DNA of 64,000 nt, from the NCBI GenBank assembly GCA_000953735.1, contig LN554852.1, forward strand, positions 1,375,846 through 1,439,845, written 5' to 3'. Source of the DNA: Moritella viscosa (GTDB taxonomy: Bacteria > Pseudomonadota > Gammaproteobacteria > Enterobacterales > Moritellaceae). The notes beneath the pieces were generated by a model. The model saw only the letters and a list, made by a program, of their open reading frames with translations. It was not told the origin of the DNA and ran no database searches. Below are positions 48,837 to 58,803 of the stretch, piece after piece (the stretch's first letter is position 1; every line of letters starts with the position of its first letter). The position numbers were made by a program, and so were the translations under genes.

Positions 48837-49088
48837 TCACAACATTGAAAGTTGCTGTTTAAGTTCTTGTTGTTGGGTAGGAGCTAGAGCTCTTAACAAC
48901 TCAAAGGCTAACTGACTTGAACTTTTTGCTGATGGGCTTAGCGTATGGCTAAAGCTTAGATTCATTACAAACGAATGACCACACTCAGCGCTATTACAAC
49001 TGCAATATAAATCTGTGTAGCTATTCGAAATTCTATTCGTTTTCTGGATGCGGCTTTTATCGCCGCAATCTGGGCAAAGTACTCTCAT
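48837..49088 (-). CDS. ogr: Ogr/Delta-type late gene activator
   Basis: 83 residues. A zinc finger of the form CPDCGDKSRIQ ... YCSCNSAECGHSF precedes a helical tail. Ogr proteins switch on the late promoters of P2-like phages through the RNA polymerase alpha subunit. Monocistronic, between the replication and the late genes. Confidence 0.9.
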   Translation of the reverse strand: MRVLCPDCGDKSRIQKTNRISNSYTDLYCSCNSAECGHSFVMNLSFSHTLSPSAKSSSQLAFELLRALAPTQQQELKQQLSML

Positions 49089-49574
49089 AAAACATCCACT
49101 TATTTCACATACTGACCTGTAAATTATACGATATTAAGCTGTTATTTTATACAGTTGTATGACATGTTCGTCATAATACATAGACATCGTTGATGGCTGA
49201 GGAAAACATTTAATCATGCGGGCGAAGCCCCGGTAAATTCACTCCTCTTCGCCTACCGCGTTTTCGCAATTTTTTCACGTTTTTGACACAACGTTGGACA
49301 TGCTGATATTGCCCAAGCCTTATCTATAAAGGATCTCTACGATCATTTAAAGATCGCTAATGTCAAAGTTGTGACACCTTTTGACAGAAAGTGACAGTCT
49401 ATCTAGACTCATCGAGATCGTTTTCTCCGTCTTTTGATTCTGTGTAAACCCTCATGAATTTAACTAAAAAGTCAGATTAAACTGAGATTTAGTTGAAATG
49501 CCTATTAATTCAGTCAGTATGAAAATTTAAATAAATATATAATTACACGTTAATCATAAGCTTAAAGGGTTTTT
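49089..49574. other. 486-bp intergenic region between ogr and the PAAR-AHH gene
   Basis: No gene seen. It contains an imperfect inverted repeat TGTATGAC / GTCATAATACA (49156-49180) near the ogr start, and a small GGGC-GAA-GCCC hairpin at about 49221. An AT-rich stretch lies before the PAAR gene with AAAGGG as ribosome site. The PAAR gene must have its own promoter here. Confidence 0.5.
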
Positions 49575-51872
49575 ATGGCTGTAACAATAAGTGCGGATGG
49601 ACTCAGTATCGTTCATAAAGGCTCGGGTGGTGAAGCGAATGCAACGCTACCAGATGTTTGCTTAACAACGGTTGGGAATGCAGTTGTTCCGCTCCCATAT
49701 GGTAATGCCGCCAAATCAGCTGATTTAGCTGATGGAAGTGAAACGGTCACCGCAGATGGTGGTAACAGTATTGCGATTAAGGGCTGCACATTTACAAAAA
49801 GTACGGGTGACTCTGGTGGCGACAAAAAAGGCGTCGCTTCAGGTACAATCGAAGGGGAAGCCAAATTTATTATGTTCTCTCCTACGGTTAAAATTGAAGG
49901 CAAAGGTGTATGCCGTCTTTCTGACCAGCTAACAATGAATAAAGCCAATACAATGTGTATGGGTGGTATAATGCAAGACTCAGTGTCTGTCAGTAGTGAA
50001 GAGGAAGGAACCTATACTATTGATATTACCCTGACATACACTGATGGAGATCCCGTTCAAAATGCTACTTATACCATAGTTGATAGTACTGGCGCAGAGT
50101 TTAAAGGTAATTTGGGTAAGAACGGCCAAGCGAGTGTGAGTGGTCTAGCCGGAGGCCAATATTCGATTGAATATGGAGAAGATTCTCGCCCTTTTACGCC
50201 AAATAAAATAGTACCAGAAAATCCATATTTTAATCCCGACGTAACCCCCACAGAACTCATTGCAGATACTAAACGAGGTAAAATTGGTTTTTGGGAATTC
50301 GGTTTATCTCGGATATCTAGCGCAGCCTCTTGGTCTTGGGGGGTGATATTAGGTGATTTTAATGATGACCCAAGCGTGGCTCAAATTATTACTAACGCAG
50401 TAATAACATGTTTTCCAGGTATAGACCAAGCAGCTGATGTTCGTGACGTTGTAGCTAATCTAAGGAAGTTAATGGATGAAGAGGAAAGAAAGAAAACAGA
50501 AAACTGGACTAATTTAGCTTTAACGATACTTGGGTTTATTCCAAGTTTGGGCAGCATCCTGAAAGGTGTTGGCAAAATAATTATCCAAAAGGGTAAAGAA
50601 ATTGGCCCTGATGAGCTATTTGCAATAATGCGTAAGCTTGGTAAAGGTAATCCTGAAAAGTTCTTGCGAGAATTAAAGTGGGCCCAGTATGCGAAGCAAT
50701 GCGCAGAATTGCTTTCTGATGTACTCATTCCTTGTATTAATGCTTTCGACGAATTAGCATCGTATGCAAATAGAATGAGTGCTACAGTTTTAGAGAATAC
50801 TTTAAAATCAGTTGGGTTAGAGTTTAAAGCGATTAACTCTATGGCTCCTGAAATGTTTAATAAAGCAATGGGTGAGATGGATGATAATTTGGCGCGTATT
50901 CTAGCTAAATCTCAAAAAGTGTATCCAGCCAAAAAAACACATGATACTAAATCAATGTCTCAGCATAGCAGTAAAAACGACACTACAAATGAGAAAAGTA
51001 ATAAGTCTAAAGGTAAGTGTTGGTTATGCAATCGCACAATAAAAAAAAGTGCCAAGAAAAACGACAAGAAATTCTGTAAAGGTACCGACAAACCACGTTT
51101 AGGTGATTACGCTAAGTCAGGGAATAGTAAGACATTAGCCAAACATATTCTAAATGATGGCTGGAGGGCGGGAATTACTGCTAAAGCACCGTCTGCCAAG
51201 CACTATAAAGACCATCATTGGTGTGATGCGCGAAATCAAACATCTGGTAACTTGCAGGCCCATCACGTTATTACCTCCGAAACAGTAAATGATACTAAGT
51301 GGAAGAACTATCGAAGTCATTTTGAGTATGACATCGATGAATCGAAAAATGGTGTATTTCTACCATCCCAAACGGATGTAGCCTGTCAACTTGGGGTTGC
51401 TGTACATAAAGGCCCTCATGCAAGCGGATTAGATTACAGCACAGTTTTATTCTTGATACAAAGTGGAAAAGAGATCCCTGATGAGATTAGCAAGGGATTG
51501 AAGTCGTCGAAACTCACTTATATTGCAGCGGTAAAACGTGAGTTAAGAAAGATTACAGACCTTTTCAAGAAAGGGGGCTTTTGTGGAAGTAAACCGGATA
51601 ACAAGCTTTTTTTCACTCGAATGAGAGAATTAAGTCATCGAGGCGTTGAGCATATAGATAACTTTACTTGGACAATTTCAGGATTTGGTCAGGATTATCG
51701 AGAAGGTGTGAGTATTGGTTGTGCTAACGACACTACCGAAGGGGTCGATAAGAAACGTGCTCCCTGTAAAATGAGAAGTGACAATCAGCTAGGTCAGCAT
51801 GATTTGGTTAATGCTAAAGGGGTTATCATGACTAAGCAGTTAGTTGGAAATAAATTGGAGGTTGGTAAGTGA
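49575..51872 (+). CDS. PAAR-like (DUF4150) effector with C-terminal AHH nuclease domain
   Basis: 765 residues. Residues 1-130 form a PAAR-like DUF4150 spike (VCLTTVGNAVVPLPYGN; KGCTFTKSTGDSGG; NTMCMGG). Residues 145-205 form a small Ig/Cna-type beta domain. Residues 240-350 are helical with a hydrophobic stretch (LALTILGFIPSLGSILKG). After a Lys/Ser linker with CWLCNRTIKK the toxin begins; the AHH motif is LQAHHVITSE (His563-His564), followed by NGVFLPS and HKGPHASGLDYS. It should be a secreted DNase, delivered by a contractile injection system. The following gene overlaps its stop and is probably its immunity. Confidence 0.85.
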   Translation: MAVTISADGLSIVHKGSGGEANATLPDVCLTTVGNAVVPLPYGNAAKSADLADGSETVTADGGNSIAIKGCTFTKSTGDSGGDKKGVASGTIEGEAKFIMFSPTVKIEGKGVCRLSDQLTMNKANTMCMGGIMQDSVSVSSEEEGTYTIDITLTYTDGDPVQNATYTIVDSTGAEFKGNLGKNGQASVSGLAGGQYSIEYGEDSRPFTPNKIVPENPYFNPDVTPTELIADTKRGKIGFWEFGLSRISSAASWSWGVILGDFNDDPSVAQIITNAVITCFPGIDQAADVRDVVANLRKLMDEEERKKTENWTNLALTILGFIPSLGSILKGVGKIIIQKGKEIGPDELFAIMRKLGKGNPEKFLRELKWAQYAKQCAELLSDVLIPCINAFDELASYANRMSATVLENTLKSVGLEFKAINSMAPEMFNKAMGEMDDNLARILAKSQKVYPAKKTHDTKSMSQHSSKNDTTNEKSNKSKGKCWLCNRTIKKSAKKNDKKFCKGTDKPRLGDYAKSGNSKTLAKHILNDGWRAGITAKAPSAKHYKDHHWCDARNQTSGNLQAHHVITSETVNDTKWKNYRSHFEYDIDESKNGVFLPSQTDVACQLGVAVHKGPHASGLDYSTVLFLIQSGKEIPDEISKGLKSSKLTYIAAVKRELRKITDLFKKGGFCGSKPDNKLFFTRMRELSHRGVEHIDNFTWTISGFGQDYREGVSIGCANDTTEGVDKKRAPCKMRSDNQLGQHDLVNAKGVIMTKQLVGNKLEVGK

Positions 51873-52411
51873 GTGAATATTTTTTAATGAGGTCATCAGG
51901 TGCAATTATAGAGGTAAGTGAAAAAGATGACAGTTACCTCCCTTCTTCGGATTGGGCCTGTGTTCCTACGCAGCCTATACGGATGTATGAAACATTTAAG
52001 CCTGAAGGTGATTATGATGCTTCTGAGTGTGTGGAGTTCCCACGAGAAGGACTCGCTAAGCGCGTCGTTTTAGAGGCTGGATTGCAATATACCTACGGTG
52101 TAAATTGGGTGCCTGCAAATTTAACTAATAGTAAGGTGAACCGAGATTACCTTTACATAAACTGCATGCCAGAAATAAAGTGTGTCGACTTGGTTAATTC
52201 CGAGTACAGTGGTGTTGATAGTGCTGGTATTTTTGGATTACAAAAATTAGTTTTAGATGATTCACTTTTATCTGTAATACCGTTAAACCAGCGGCTTATA
52301 TTTATGATGGAAGAGTCGACAGGTGTATTGTTCCATAAGTCAGTGGTCGAGCGTATTATGGCGACAAATCCGATTAATACGACTTTCATTCCATGTGAAC
52401 ATTTTGGGTAA
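51869..52411 (+). CDS. Probable immunity protein for the AHH toxin (Imm43/DUF1629-like)
   Basis: 180 residues, starting at GTG 51869 within a GTGA overlap with the toxin stop, so the two are coupled. A soluble, acidic, strand-rich protein resembling the DUF1629/Imm43 immunity fold (YLMRSSG-like start, late RLIFMMEESTGVLFHKSVV), though I can only call this a resemblance. Position and coupling, more than sequence, support immunity. Confidence 0.65.
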   Translation: MSEYFLMRSSGAIIEVSEKDDSYLPSSDWACVPTQPIRMYETFKPEGDYDASECVEFPREGLAKRVVLEAGLQYTYGVNWVPANLTNSKVNRDYLYINCMPEIKCVDLVNSEYSGVDSAGIFGLQKLVLDDSLLSVIPLNQRLIFMMEESTGVLFHKSVVERIMATNPINTTFIPCEHFG

Positions 52412-52423
52412 ACAGGAGATTTT

Positions 52424-52849
52424 ATGATGTTCATTCCTTTTAATAAAGCCAGCCTTTCGGTGTTACTACCAGAAAAAAGAGCTGAGTTCGTCTTTACTCA
52501 ACCTGATTTATTCATGAGATTTTCAGAAATCACCATTTTTTACATTTACGATGATGTAATCGAGACATTAGATGAAAAATGGAAAGAAAAACTGACATTG
52601 TGGTGGGGGAAAATAGACTTTAATACGCCTGATTTAGATTATGATGACGAGTGTTACCATGACCGTGTATGCGAGGAATACAACTATGTTGATTTTGCGA
52701 TAATACCTGATGTGACATCACTGACAGAAGACGAAATAAAAGTCACACCACTTGCTTGGGATAATAAGGAAATAGTTATCCATACAGACTTCATTGAAGC
52801 GCTAAAGCAAGCGGGTTCTGTTGATATTTGGTACGACAGGTTAATCTAA
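52424..52849 (+). CDS. Acidic hypothetical protein, possible second immunity gene
   Basis: 141 residues, highly acidic (DLDYDDECYHDRVCEEY), typical of proteins that neutralise basic nuclease toxins. It begins 12 bp after the previous stop with AGGAG upstream. No family recognised. Confidence 0.6.
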   Translation: MMFIPFNKASLSVLLPEKRAEFVFTQPDLFMRFSEITIFYIYDDVIETLDEKWKEKLTLWWGKIDFNTPDLDYDDECYHDRVCEEYNYVDFAIIPDVTSLTEDEIKVTPLAWDNKEIVIHTDFIEALKQAGSVDIWYDRLI

Positions 52850-52873
52850 TTGCTTTTATATTAATTAAGGGGG

Positions 52874-53323
52874 CTAACCAGCCCCTTTAGTATTTTTACT
52901 TCCCCAGAACGCCCGAAACAGTCGCATCAACCCAAGTGTCGAAACCGCAATACCCACAATCACAAATTCAAAGTACCAAGGCGCACCTTTATAGCCCATG
53001 GCTTGCCAACCATTCGCCATATACGACTGCAGCTGTGGTATAAAGTGGGCAATGAACAATCCCAAAAACACCGTAATAATGATTTCATCCATTATCGATT
53101 CGCGCCGGTTCTTCAACACCTGCAGATCATAATCAGCATCGTTACCTTCCTGGTTAGCTAACCGTTTAGCTTCCGCATCCAACTTAGCCAACTTAAGGTT
53201 ACCTTCTGCAGTCGCAATCGATGCCGCCATTTCTGCCGCAATCCGTTTACGCTCGCGATAGCTACCAGACAAATCTGCAATCGGTTTTGAAATAAAACTA
53301 AACAACGAAGTGATCCAACTCAT
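52874..53323 (-). CDS. Phage membrane protein, probable lysis accessory (holin/spanin region)
   Basis: 149 residues. A charged helical N-terminal half (about 20-75, Lys/Glu/Ala-rich) is followed by two membrane helices (about 83-100 and 122-140). It overlaps the holin gene by 4 bp and belongs to the lysis cluster. Its exact role is open. Confidence 0.65.
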   Translation of the reverse strand: MSWITSLFSFISKPIADLSGSYRERKRIAAEMAASIATAEGNLKLAKLDAEAKRLANQEGNDADYDLQVLKNRRESIMDEIIITVFLGLFIAHFIPQLQSYMANGWQAMGYKGAPWYFEFVIVGIAVSTLGLMRLFRAFWGSKNTKGAG

Positions 53324-53646
53324 GATTTATTCCTCATAATAATATCCAAAAAATGCTTAGGGTCTTTTGATACCGCTTTTGCCAGGGCATTAACCCCCGT
53401 TAAAAGATGCGGCGCTACATACGCGGCAATACCAATAATGCCAGTTTTCAACCCTTCATCTAATCCAAGCCAACGACAAAAACTGTCTGCAATATACGCC
53501 GACAAAATCGCCATCAACACCGACATAAAATAATGAAAAAAAGTAATTCGTGTACCAGACATATACATTTGTGTTGCGGCGGCCAATAACGACAACAAAC
53601 ACAGTTGCCCCCATTGCCTTATAAAAACAATCAGTTCTTCCATCAA
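53320..53646 (-). CDS. Phage holin (LydA/superfamily III-like)
   Basis: 108 residues with three hydrophobic segments (about 12-28, 37-55, 68-85) and a charged C-terminus (KDPKHFLDIIMRNKS). Overlaps the downstream lysis gene and follows the portal gene directly. It should permeabilise the inner membrane at lysis. Confidence 0.75.
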   Translation of the reverse strand: MMEELIVFIRQWGQLCLLSLLAAATQMYMSGTRITFFHYFMSVLMAILSAYIADSFCRWLGLDEGLKTGIIGIAAYVAPHLLTGVNALAKAVSKDPKHFLDIIMRNKS

Positions 53647-54683
53647 TCCTCACTCCTCGGGTTTAAGTCGGAATACGCTGGCTCTGCAAACTTGATATGC
53701 AGCGGGGCAGGTAAATACTCGTTAATTTCCAGCATGTCCTGCTGCATCGGAACTACTTCATTGTTGTAATAAGCGCGGGTGATTTTATCCAGGTCACCAA
53801 AGCCCGGACTTTCCCCCGACGTTTGTCCGCTTAACGCTTCCTGGGCACGGTGCATACTCAACATATCGTTTAACGTCATCTTCTTAATACGCTCAAATTC
53901 ATCCTTGGTAGAAATATCACCCACCGGAATAATCTTGATTGCTTTCTCGGCATCAGCCTTACCACTGCGGTTATTAATAAACAAACTGCGAAAGTTACCC
54001 ACACCGCGAGAATCTCTGATTGCAGCCTTCAAATCATTCTCATCATCGGTAGACAAGTTCGGGTCTGCCATCGAGAAGATAAACCCCATGTGTGCGCCGT
54101 TCTTGTAATACTTACGGCGGAACAGGGTGGCATCTTCGTTTAAAAGCGCAGACTGAATACCGCCATAATATTGGGGAATACCATAGATACCCTGGTTAGG
54201 GTCGTATTCTTTTAGGTGAATAACTTCGCCTTTTTTAAACCGAAGCACCTTGCCATTACTTAAGCGCTGGGCATAAACACCTGGCGTGGAGGTATAGCGC
54301 ATCGATAACGCAGGTAAATGCCTTAGCTTAATCACATGACCAAAAGCATTTTTAATAACCTGAAAATACGCATTCGCCGCCCAACAATAATCAAAAGCAA
54401 ACTTCTTAAACGTTCGCTGGCTCAACACCGTATTAGGCTTAAACCATTTCAAGATCATATTGCGTTTAAAATATAAAATAGGCCCATGCTGAGCATTAAC
54501 GCGCAGCAACTTAACCAGCCCAGATAAACTCACAGGCGGTGAATATAACCCGTCCATATCAGCATAAAGCCCGATATATTCGGTCATGTGATTGTCTAAA
54601 CACGGCTCAGGGTCGCCAAAGCTAAAGGTGTCGATAGATTTATCTTTCACCGGTTCTGTTGTCGTACTCTTAATTGAATTCAT
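53643..54683 (-). CDS. Portal protein (P2 gpQ family)
   Basis: 346 residues. The family blocks MYTSTPGVYAQR-type loop, VIHLKEYDPNQGIYGIPQYY, RRKYYKNGAHMGFIFSM and the closing LHIKFAEPAYSDLNPR are present. It forms the dodecameric DNA gate of the head. Its start overlaps the terminase stop by one base (TAATG). Confidence 0.93.
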   Translation of the reverse strand: MNSIKSTTTEPVKDKSIDTFSFGDPEPCLDNHMTEYIGLYADMDGLYSPPVSLSGLVKLLRVNAQHGPILYFKRNMILKWFKPNTVLSQRTFKKFAFDYCWAANAYFQVIKNAFGHVIKLRHLPALSMRYTSTPGVYAQRLSNGKVLRFKKGEVIHLKEYDPNQGIYGIPQYYGGIQSALLNEDATLFRRKYYKNGAHMGFIFSMADPNLSTDDENDLKAAIRDSRGVGNFRSLFINNRSGKADAEKAIKIIPVGDISTKDEFERIKKMTLNDMLSMHRAQEALSGQTSGESPGFGDLDKITRAYYNNEVVPMQQDMLEINEYLPAPLHIKFAEPAYSDLNPRSED

Positions 54684-56488
54684 TATGCGGCATCTAATCC
54701 TATTGACGTTCTGGTGCTCGAGCTGTCACCAGATAATGGTTCGTAAATCATGGCGTGCATGATTGCCCAGGCAATATCTGCATGGCCTGTTGCTGCAGTT
54801 CGGTTGGTTGCATAACTAATCTGGTCACCAACTACCTTTTTGCGAATATTAATAAAGCTGCTGGCAACCATCACCGAATTCTCATCGAACTCAAACCGCT
54901 TTTTGCCAATGACATTAAGCGCTTTAATCACCATCTTGTTTTTGTTGTGCGGGTTGTAATGAATTGGCATCGCCAGCGGGAAGAATTTTTGTATTAACTC
55001 AAACACACCCAAGCCCATGCCGGTTGTATCAACACCGATATGCACAACATGGTATTTAAGCGTGAGCTCTTTAATTTCATTAGCCATGGTTTCAAAATCG
55101 TTACCACTGAGATTCAGTGATTCCAACAAACGGAACTTATCATCAGGCCCAAGCGGTAAACTCAAGACCACGACCGATGCAATGTCTCGCGTTCGGGCAG
55201 GGTCAAAACCAATAACAACCGGCTTCATGGCATAAGGACGTGGCCAACTTGGGTCAAAGTCAGTCCATTTTTTGCTGTTACCAACACAGGCCATCAGTTG
55301 TTTAAGGCTAAACGCACTGTGGGCATCATCAATAAACTTACACATAAAGAGGTTGTTAAACTCTTCAGTGGAATATTCATTTTCCAAAATACTAATATCA
55401 ATGCGGTCAAAGCCTTGCTTCACTACATCGTAAACATTGAGTTTTTGACGCCAAATACCATCATCACAAAGCAAGCCATCCTTTAACGTCTTATGGCTAA
55501 CATCGATGGCAAACTCGGGATCATTACAGGCCTTAGTTTTTCGGTACCAGCGACCATTCCACAAATCATAGGCTTCATGGCTCGTCACCGATGGCGTACT
55601 AAAATAGGTGATCCGTAAATCTTTATGGGTCGCCATTGCCTGGGCAAGACTGCGTAACTCTTTAAACTTCGGGATCCAAAACACTTCATCAATATACAAA
55701 TCACCAGATGCCGATTGTGCAGTACGGGCATTGGTTGATTTGAAATACAGTGTTGTTGTTTTACCTTTGTTACGCATGGTCAGTGGTGAGCCGCTTAGCT
55801 CAATACCAAACTGTTCACGACATAAGGCAATAATATTGGCTTTGAATATCTCAGCCTGGTCCCGCGATGCAGAAATGAAGATCTTATTACGGCCATTAAC
55901 AATCGCATCATAAAATGCTTCAAAAGAAAAATAGAAAGTCGCGCCAATCTGACGCGGCTTTAATATGAATCGGCTACGGTGATCCTGATGTTCAAACCAG
56001 TGTAATTGGTGCGGGTAGAGCAGGTTGTCTTTGAGTGTATCGAGCATTTCCTTAGTGATACTCGACACATCATTCTTGATCTTCTTCTGACGTTTCTTAC
56101 TTTTACTGCTTCGCTCGCCTGTCTGTTCACTTTGGGGTGTAGCAGCTGCTGGCGCATTTCCGTATTTCTTCGTTATACCGGCACTGGGCAAGCGTGACTG
56201 ATTTAACGCGCATTGTTGTTTGGTCAGAAAATCGAGTTCTTTATAATCCGCGTCACTTTTATTATCGCGATCAGCCAATAACACAATACGCCGTGCAATC
56301 GCTGTCTCGGCATTAAGCGACGGGCACAGTTCATTCCAGCTGCCATCATCCGCCCAACGTCGTAATGACCTTGCACTTGGCATACCGTCAACTTCTGAAA
56401 TTTCATCAAACGTCAGTCCACCAAAAACATAATGGTCGCGCGCCGTTTTAATCATTTCGGGTGTATATCGGGGAGTCCTCGGTTTCAT
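54683..56488 (-). CDS. Terminase ATPase subunit (P2 gpP family)
   Basis: 601 residues from ATG 56486-56488. An N-terminal helix-turn-helix (LTFDEISEVDGMPSARSLRRW) precedes the ATPase with a P-loop variant LKPRQIGATFYFSFEAF and Walker B GDLYIDEVFWI. The nuclease domain has VIGFDPARTRD and HIGVDTTGMGLGV. It packages DNA with gpM at cos. Confidence 0.94.
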   Translation of the reverse strand: MKPRTPRYTPEMIKTARDHYVFGGLTFDEISEVDGMPSARSLRRWADDGSWNELCPSLNAETAIARRIVLLADRDNKSDADYKELDFLTKQQCALNQSRLPSAGITKKYGNAPAAATPQSEQTGERSSKSKKRQKKIKNDVSSITKEMLDTLKDNLLYPHQLHWFEHQDHRSRFILKPRQIGATFYFSFEAFYDAIVNGRNKIFISASRDQAEIFKANIIALCREQFGIELSGSPLTMRNKGKTTTLYFKSTNARTAQSASGDLYIDEVFWIPKFKELRSLAQAMATHKDLRITYFSTPSVTSHEAYDLWNGRWYRKTKACNDPEFAIDVSHKTLKDGLLCDDGIWRQKLNVYDVVKQGFDRIDISILENEYSTEEFNNLFMCKFIDDAHSAFSLKQLMACVGNSKKWTDFDPSWPRPYAMKPVVIGFDPARTRDIASVVVLSLPLGPDDKFRLLESLNLSGNDFETMANEIKELTLKYHVVHIGVDTTGMGLGVFELIQKFFPLAMPIHYNPHNKNKMVIKALNVIGKKRFEFDENSVMVASSFINIRKKVVGDQISYATNRTAATGHADIAWAIMHAMIYEPLSGDSSSTRTSIGLDAA

Positions 56489-56678
56489 AGCTGGCCTGTT
56501 GGTAAGAACAAGCGCCAAGTTTATAACCCTAAAACAGGTAATTCTTTAACAAGATTTCCGTGTTATTCCGCTTTCGCCAAGATCGGAATTTAGCGGATTT
56601 AATGTGATGGATTAAGGCCTATTCTGCGGGCAAAATTGGTCTCACTTAGATTCACTTTGACATTAAACAGGAAACTAC

Positions 56679-57605
56679 ATGGCTCAATTACGCACTATTC
56701 CACTTGCCATTGCCGCCATGGGGTTAACGGTAGATGGTCGCGAAATATCAGAAAAAGACATCGACGATATTGTTGCTACTTACAAGTATAAAAAGTACGG
56801 CGCTCGTATCAATTTAGACCATGAATGTAATTGGTCAGGTTGGGCAGCGAAGAACCTTTGCAACATCGATATTAAAGGTGGAATGTTAGGTGATGTGATT
56901 GAACTGAGCACGGCTAAAAATGAAGACGGTATTAAAGTGTTATACGCCGTGCTATCGCCGAACGCATCATTTGTGCAGTTGAACCAAGCTGACCAAGCCG
57001 TCTATTTCAGTATCGAAATAGACCGTGATTTTATGAAGTCAGGGAAAACCTATTTAACGGGGCTTGCCGTGACGGATTATCCCGCCAGTACCTACACCGA
57101 CCGTATTCACTTTAGTCAGCAAGACAAAGACAACACTAATCATACACCTCCAGATACTGACCTATTAAAGGTGTCATTAGGGTTAGAAGAAACGGCCAAA
57201 CCCACCAAGAGCCTGTTTAAAAAACTCTTTAATTTTAATAAGGATGATGACGACATGACCCGCGAAGAACTTGCAGCCGCAATGACCGACGCGCTCGGTG
57301 AACCATTGCTTAAATTTAGCCAAGCGCTCGAAGCCAATACCCAAGCAACGCAAGACTTACTGGCTAAGCAAAATACGACCACAGCACCGACAGATGATGT
57401 GAATACCGATACTCAGGAAGATGCCAGTAGTGATAAACCGACGGCTGATTTTTCTGCGATTGATGGCAAAGTTAATGGCTTGGCTGAGCAAATTGCCGCG
57501 CTGACTAAAACCGTAAACGATGCAATCAAAGACCCTGCATCAACAACCACTGGTGGTGAAGAAGAACACCTTGGTGAAAATGCCAAATACCACAACCTTT
57601 TTTAG
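56679..57605 (+). CDS. Capsid scaffolding/protease protein (P2 gpO family)
   Basis: 308 residues. The N-terminal half is the protease domain (YGARINLDHECNWSGWA; FSIEIDRDF; GLAVTDYPASTY). The C-terminal half is a helical scaffold with AQ/TN-rich linker and EELAAAMTDALGEPLLKF. First gene of the rightward head operon, preceded by ACAGGAAA. Confidence 0.92.
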   Translation: MAQLRTIPLAIAAMGLTVDGREISEKDIDDIVATYKYKKYGARINLDHECNWSGWAAKNLCNIDIKGGMLGDVIELSTAKNEDGIKVLYAVLSPNASFVQLNQADQAVYFSIEIDRDFMKSGKTYLTGLAVTDYPASTYTDRIHFSQQDKDNTNHTPPDTDLLKVSLGLEETAKPTKSLFKKLFNFNKDDDDMTREELAAAMTDALGEPLLKFSQALEANTQATQDLLAKQNTTTAPTDDVNTDTQEDASSDKPTADFSAIDGKVNGLAEQIAALTKTVNDAIKDPASTTTGGEEEHLGENAKYHNLF

Positions 57606-57622
57606 CAATAGGAACCAAATTA

Positions 57623-58708
57623 ATGAAGCTTAAAACAACACAAGTTTTTGCCGCGGTTGTGTCTGCATTGGCTGTCAATTACGGGGTTGCCTCCGTATCA
57701 GAACAGTTCAGTGTCGAGCCGTCGATTGAGCAAACGCTGTATGACCAGGTATATCAAAGTGCAGAGTTCTTACAGCGCATTGATACGCAAATGGTCGATG
57801 ATTTAGTCGGCAGTTCAATTACGGCGGGTATTAGTGGCGGTGTCACTGGTCGTGCTGGCGTTGAAACGGATGAAACTAAAAGTCGTAGCACCAAAGACCC
57901 ACTGGGTTTAACTGATCGTGAATATCGTTGTTATGCGGTTGAATGCGATACCCACATTACGTGGCAACGCATGGATATGTGGGCCAAGTTCCCAGACTTC
58001 CACAGCCGTTTTCGCGCCCATGTTCGTCAAGCCATTGCACTGGATATCATCAAGATTGGCTGGAACGGTACCAGTGCCGCCAAAGTAACGGATATCGCCA
58101 CGTACCCAATGATGGAAGATGTGAACATTGGTTGGTTCCAGCTGGTGCGCCGTGACAATCCTGCCAATGTGTTTGCCGATGGTGAACAAAAAAACGGTGA
58201 AATTCGTATTGGCGCAGGCGGTGATTATGAAAACCTTGATCAAGCCGTGCATGATTTACTGCAGGCTATCCCAGCCCATAAGCGTATTGGTTTAGTTACC
58301 ATTATTGGTGATGAGCTGTTAGCCAAAGAAAAGAACAAGCTTTATGCCAAACAAGCGCATACCCCCAGTGAAAAAGACAAGATCGAGCTAGAGCAGATCA
58401 TTGAAACATTCGGTGGTTTGAAGGCGTATAAGGTCCCGTTCTTTGCTGACCGAGGCATCTTAATAACCTCGTTCGATAACCTTTGTCATTACGTGCAATC
58501 AGGTTCAACGCGCACCTCGATTGAAAATAATGCCAAGAAGAAACGTGTCGAAGATTACCAATCACGTAACGATTGTTACTACATTAATGACTTGGAAAAG
58601 ATCGCCTTCTTTGAAGCTAGCAGCATAAAGCTAGATAAGGTCAAAGACCCAGCCGTTGATGCCGGTGACTTTGATGCGGATAACCCTGCGCATTGGGTTT
58701 GGTCTTAG
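57623..58708 (+). CDS. Major capsid protein (P2 gpN family)
   Basis: 361 residues of the HK97-like P2 family: ITAGISGGVTGRAGVETDE near the N-terminus, RCYAVECDTHITWQRMDMWAKF in two parts, and FFEASSIKLDKVKDPAVDAG at the end. Forms the icosahedral shell after cleavage by gpO. Confidence 0.95.
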   Translation: MKLKTTQVFAAVVSALAVNYGVASVSEQFSVEPSIEQTLYDQVYQSAEFLQRIDTQMVDDLVGSSITAGISGGVTGRAGVETDETKSRSTKDPLGLTDREYRCYAVECDTHITWQRMDMWAKFPDFHSRFRAHVRQAIALDIIKIGWNGTSAAKVTDIATYPMMEDVNIGWFQLVRRDNPANVFADGEQKNGEIRIGAGGDYENLDQAVHDLLQAIPAHKRIGLVTIIGDELLAKEKNKLYAKQAHTPSEKDKIELEQIIETFGGLKAYKVPFFADRGILITSFDNLCHYVQSGSTRTSIENNAKKKRVEDYQSRNDCYYINDLEKIAFFEASSIKLDKVKDPAVDAGDFDADNPAHWVWS

Positions 58709-58803
58709 TCGGTTTTAAATCAGTAATTTGAATAAGCAGAATTGAATGAAGCACTGGCTTATCACGGTAAGCCAGTTATTTACCAAACAGAGAGTTTTTT
58801 GAA

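Noticed and set aside
49355-49415. Ogr-type late promoter boxes (TGT-N12-ACA)
   Set aside because: TGT and ACA are present near 49370-49395 but with 11 bases between, and no such site was found before the scaffold or portal units, so I did not annotate it.
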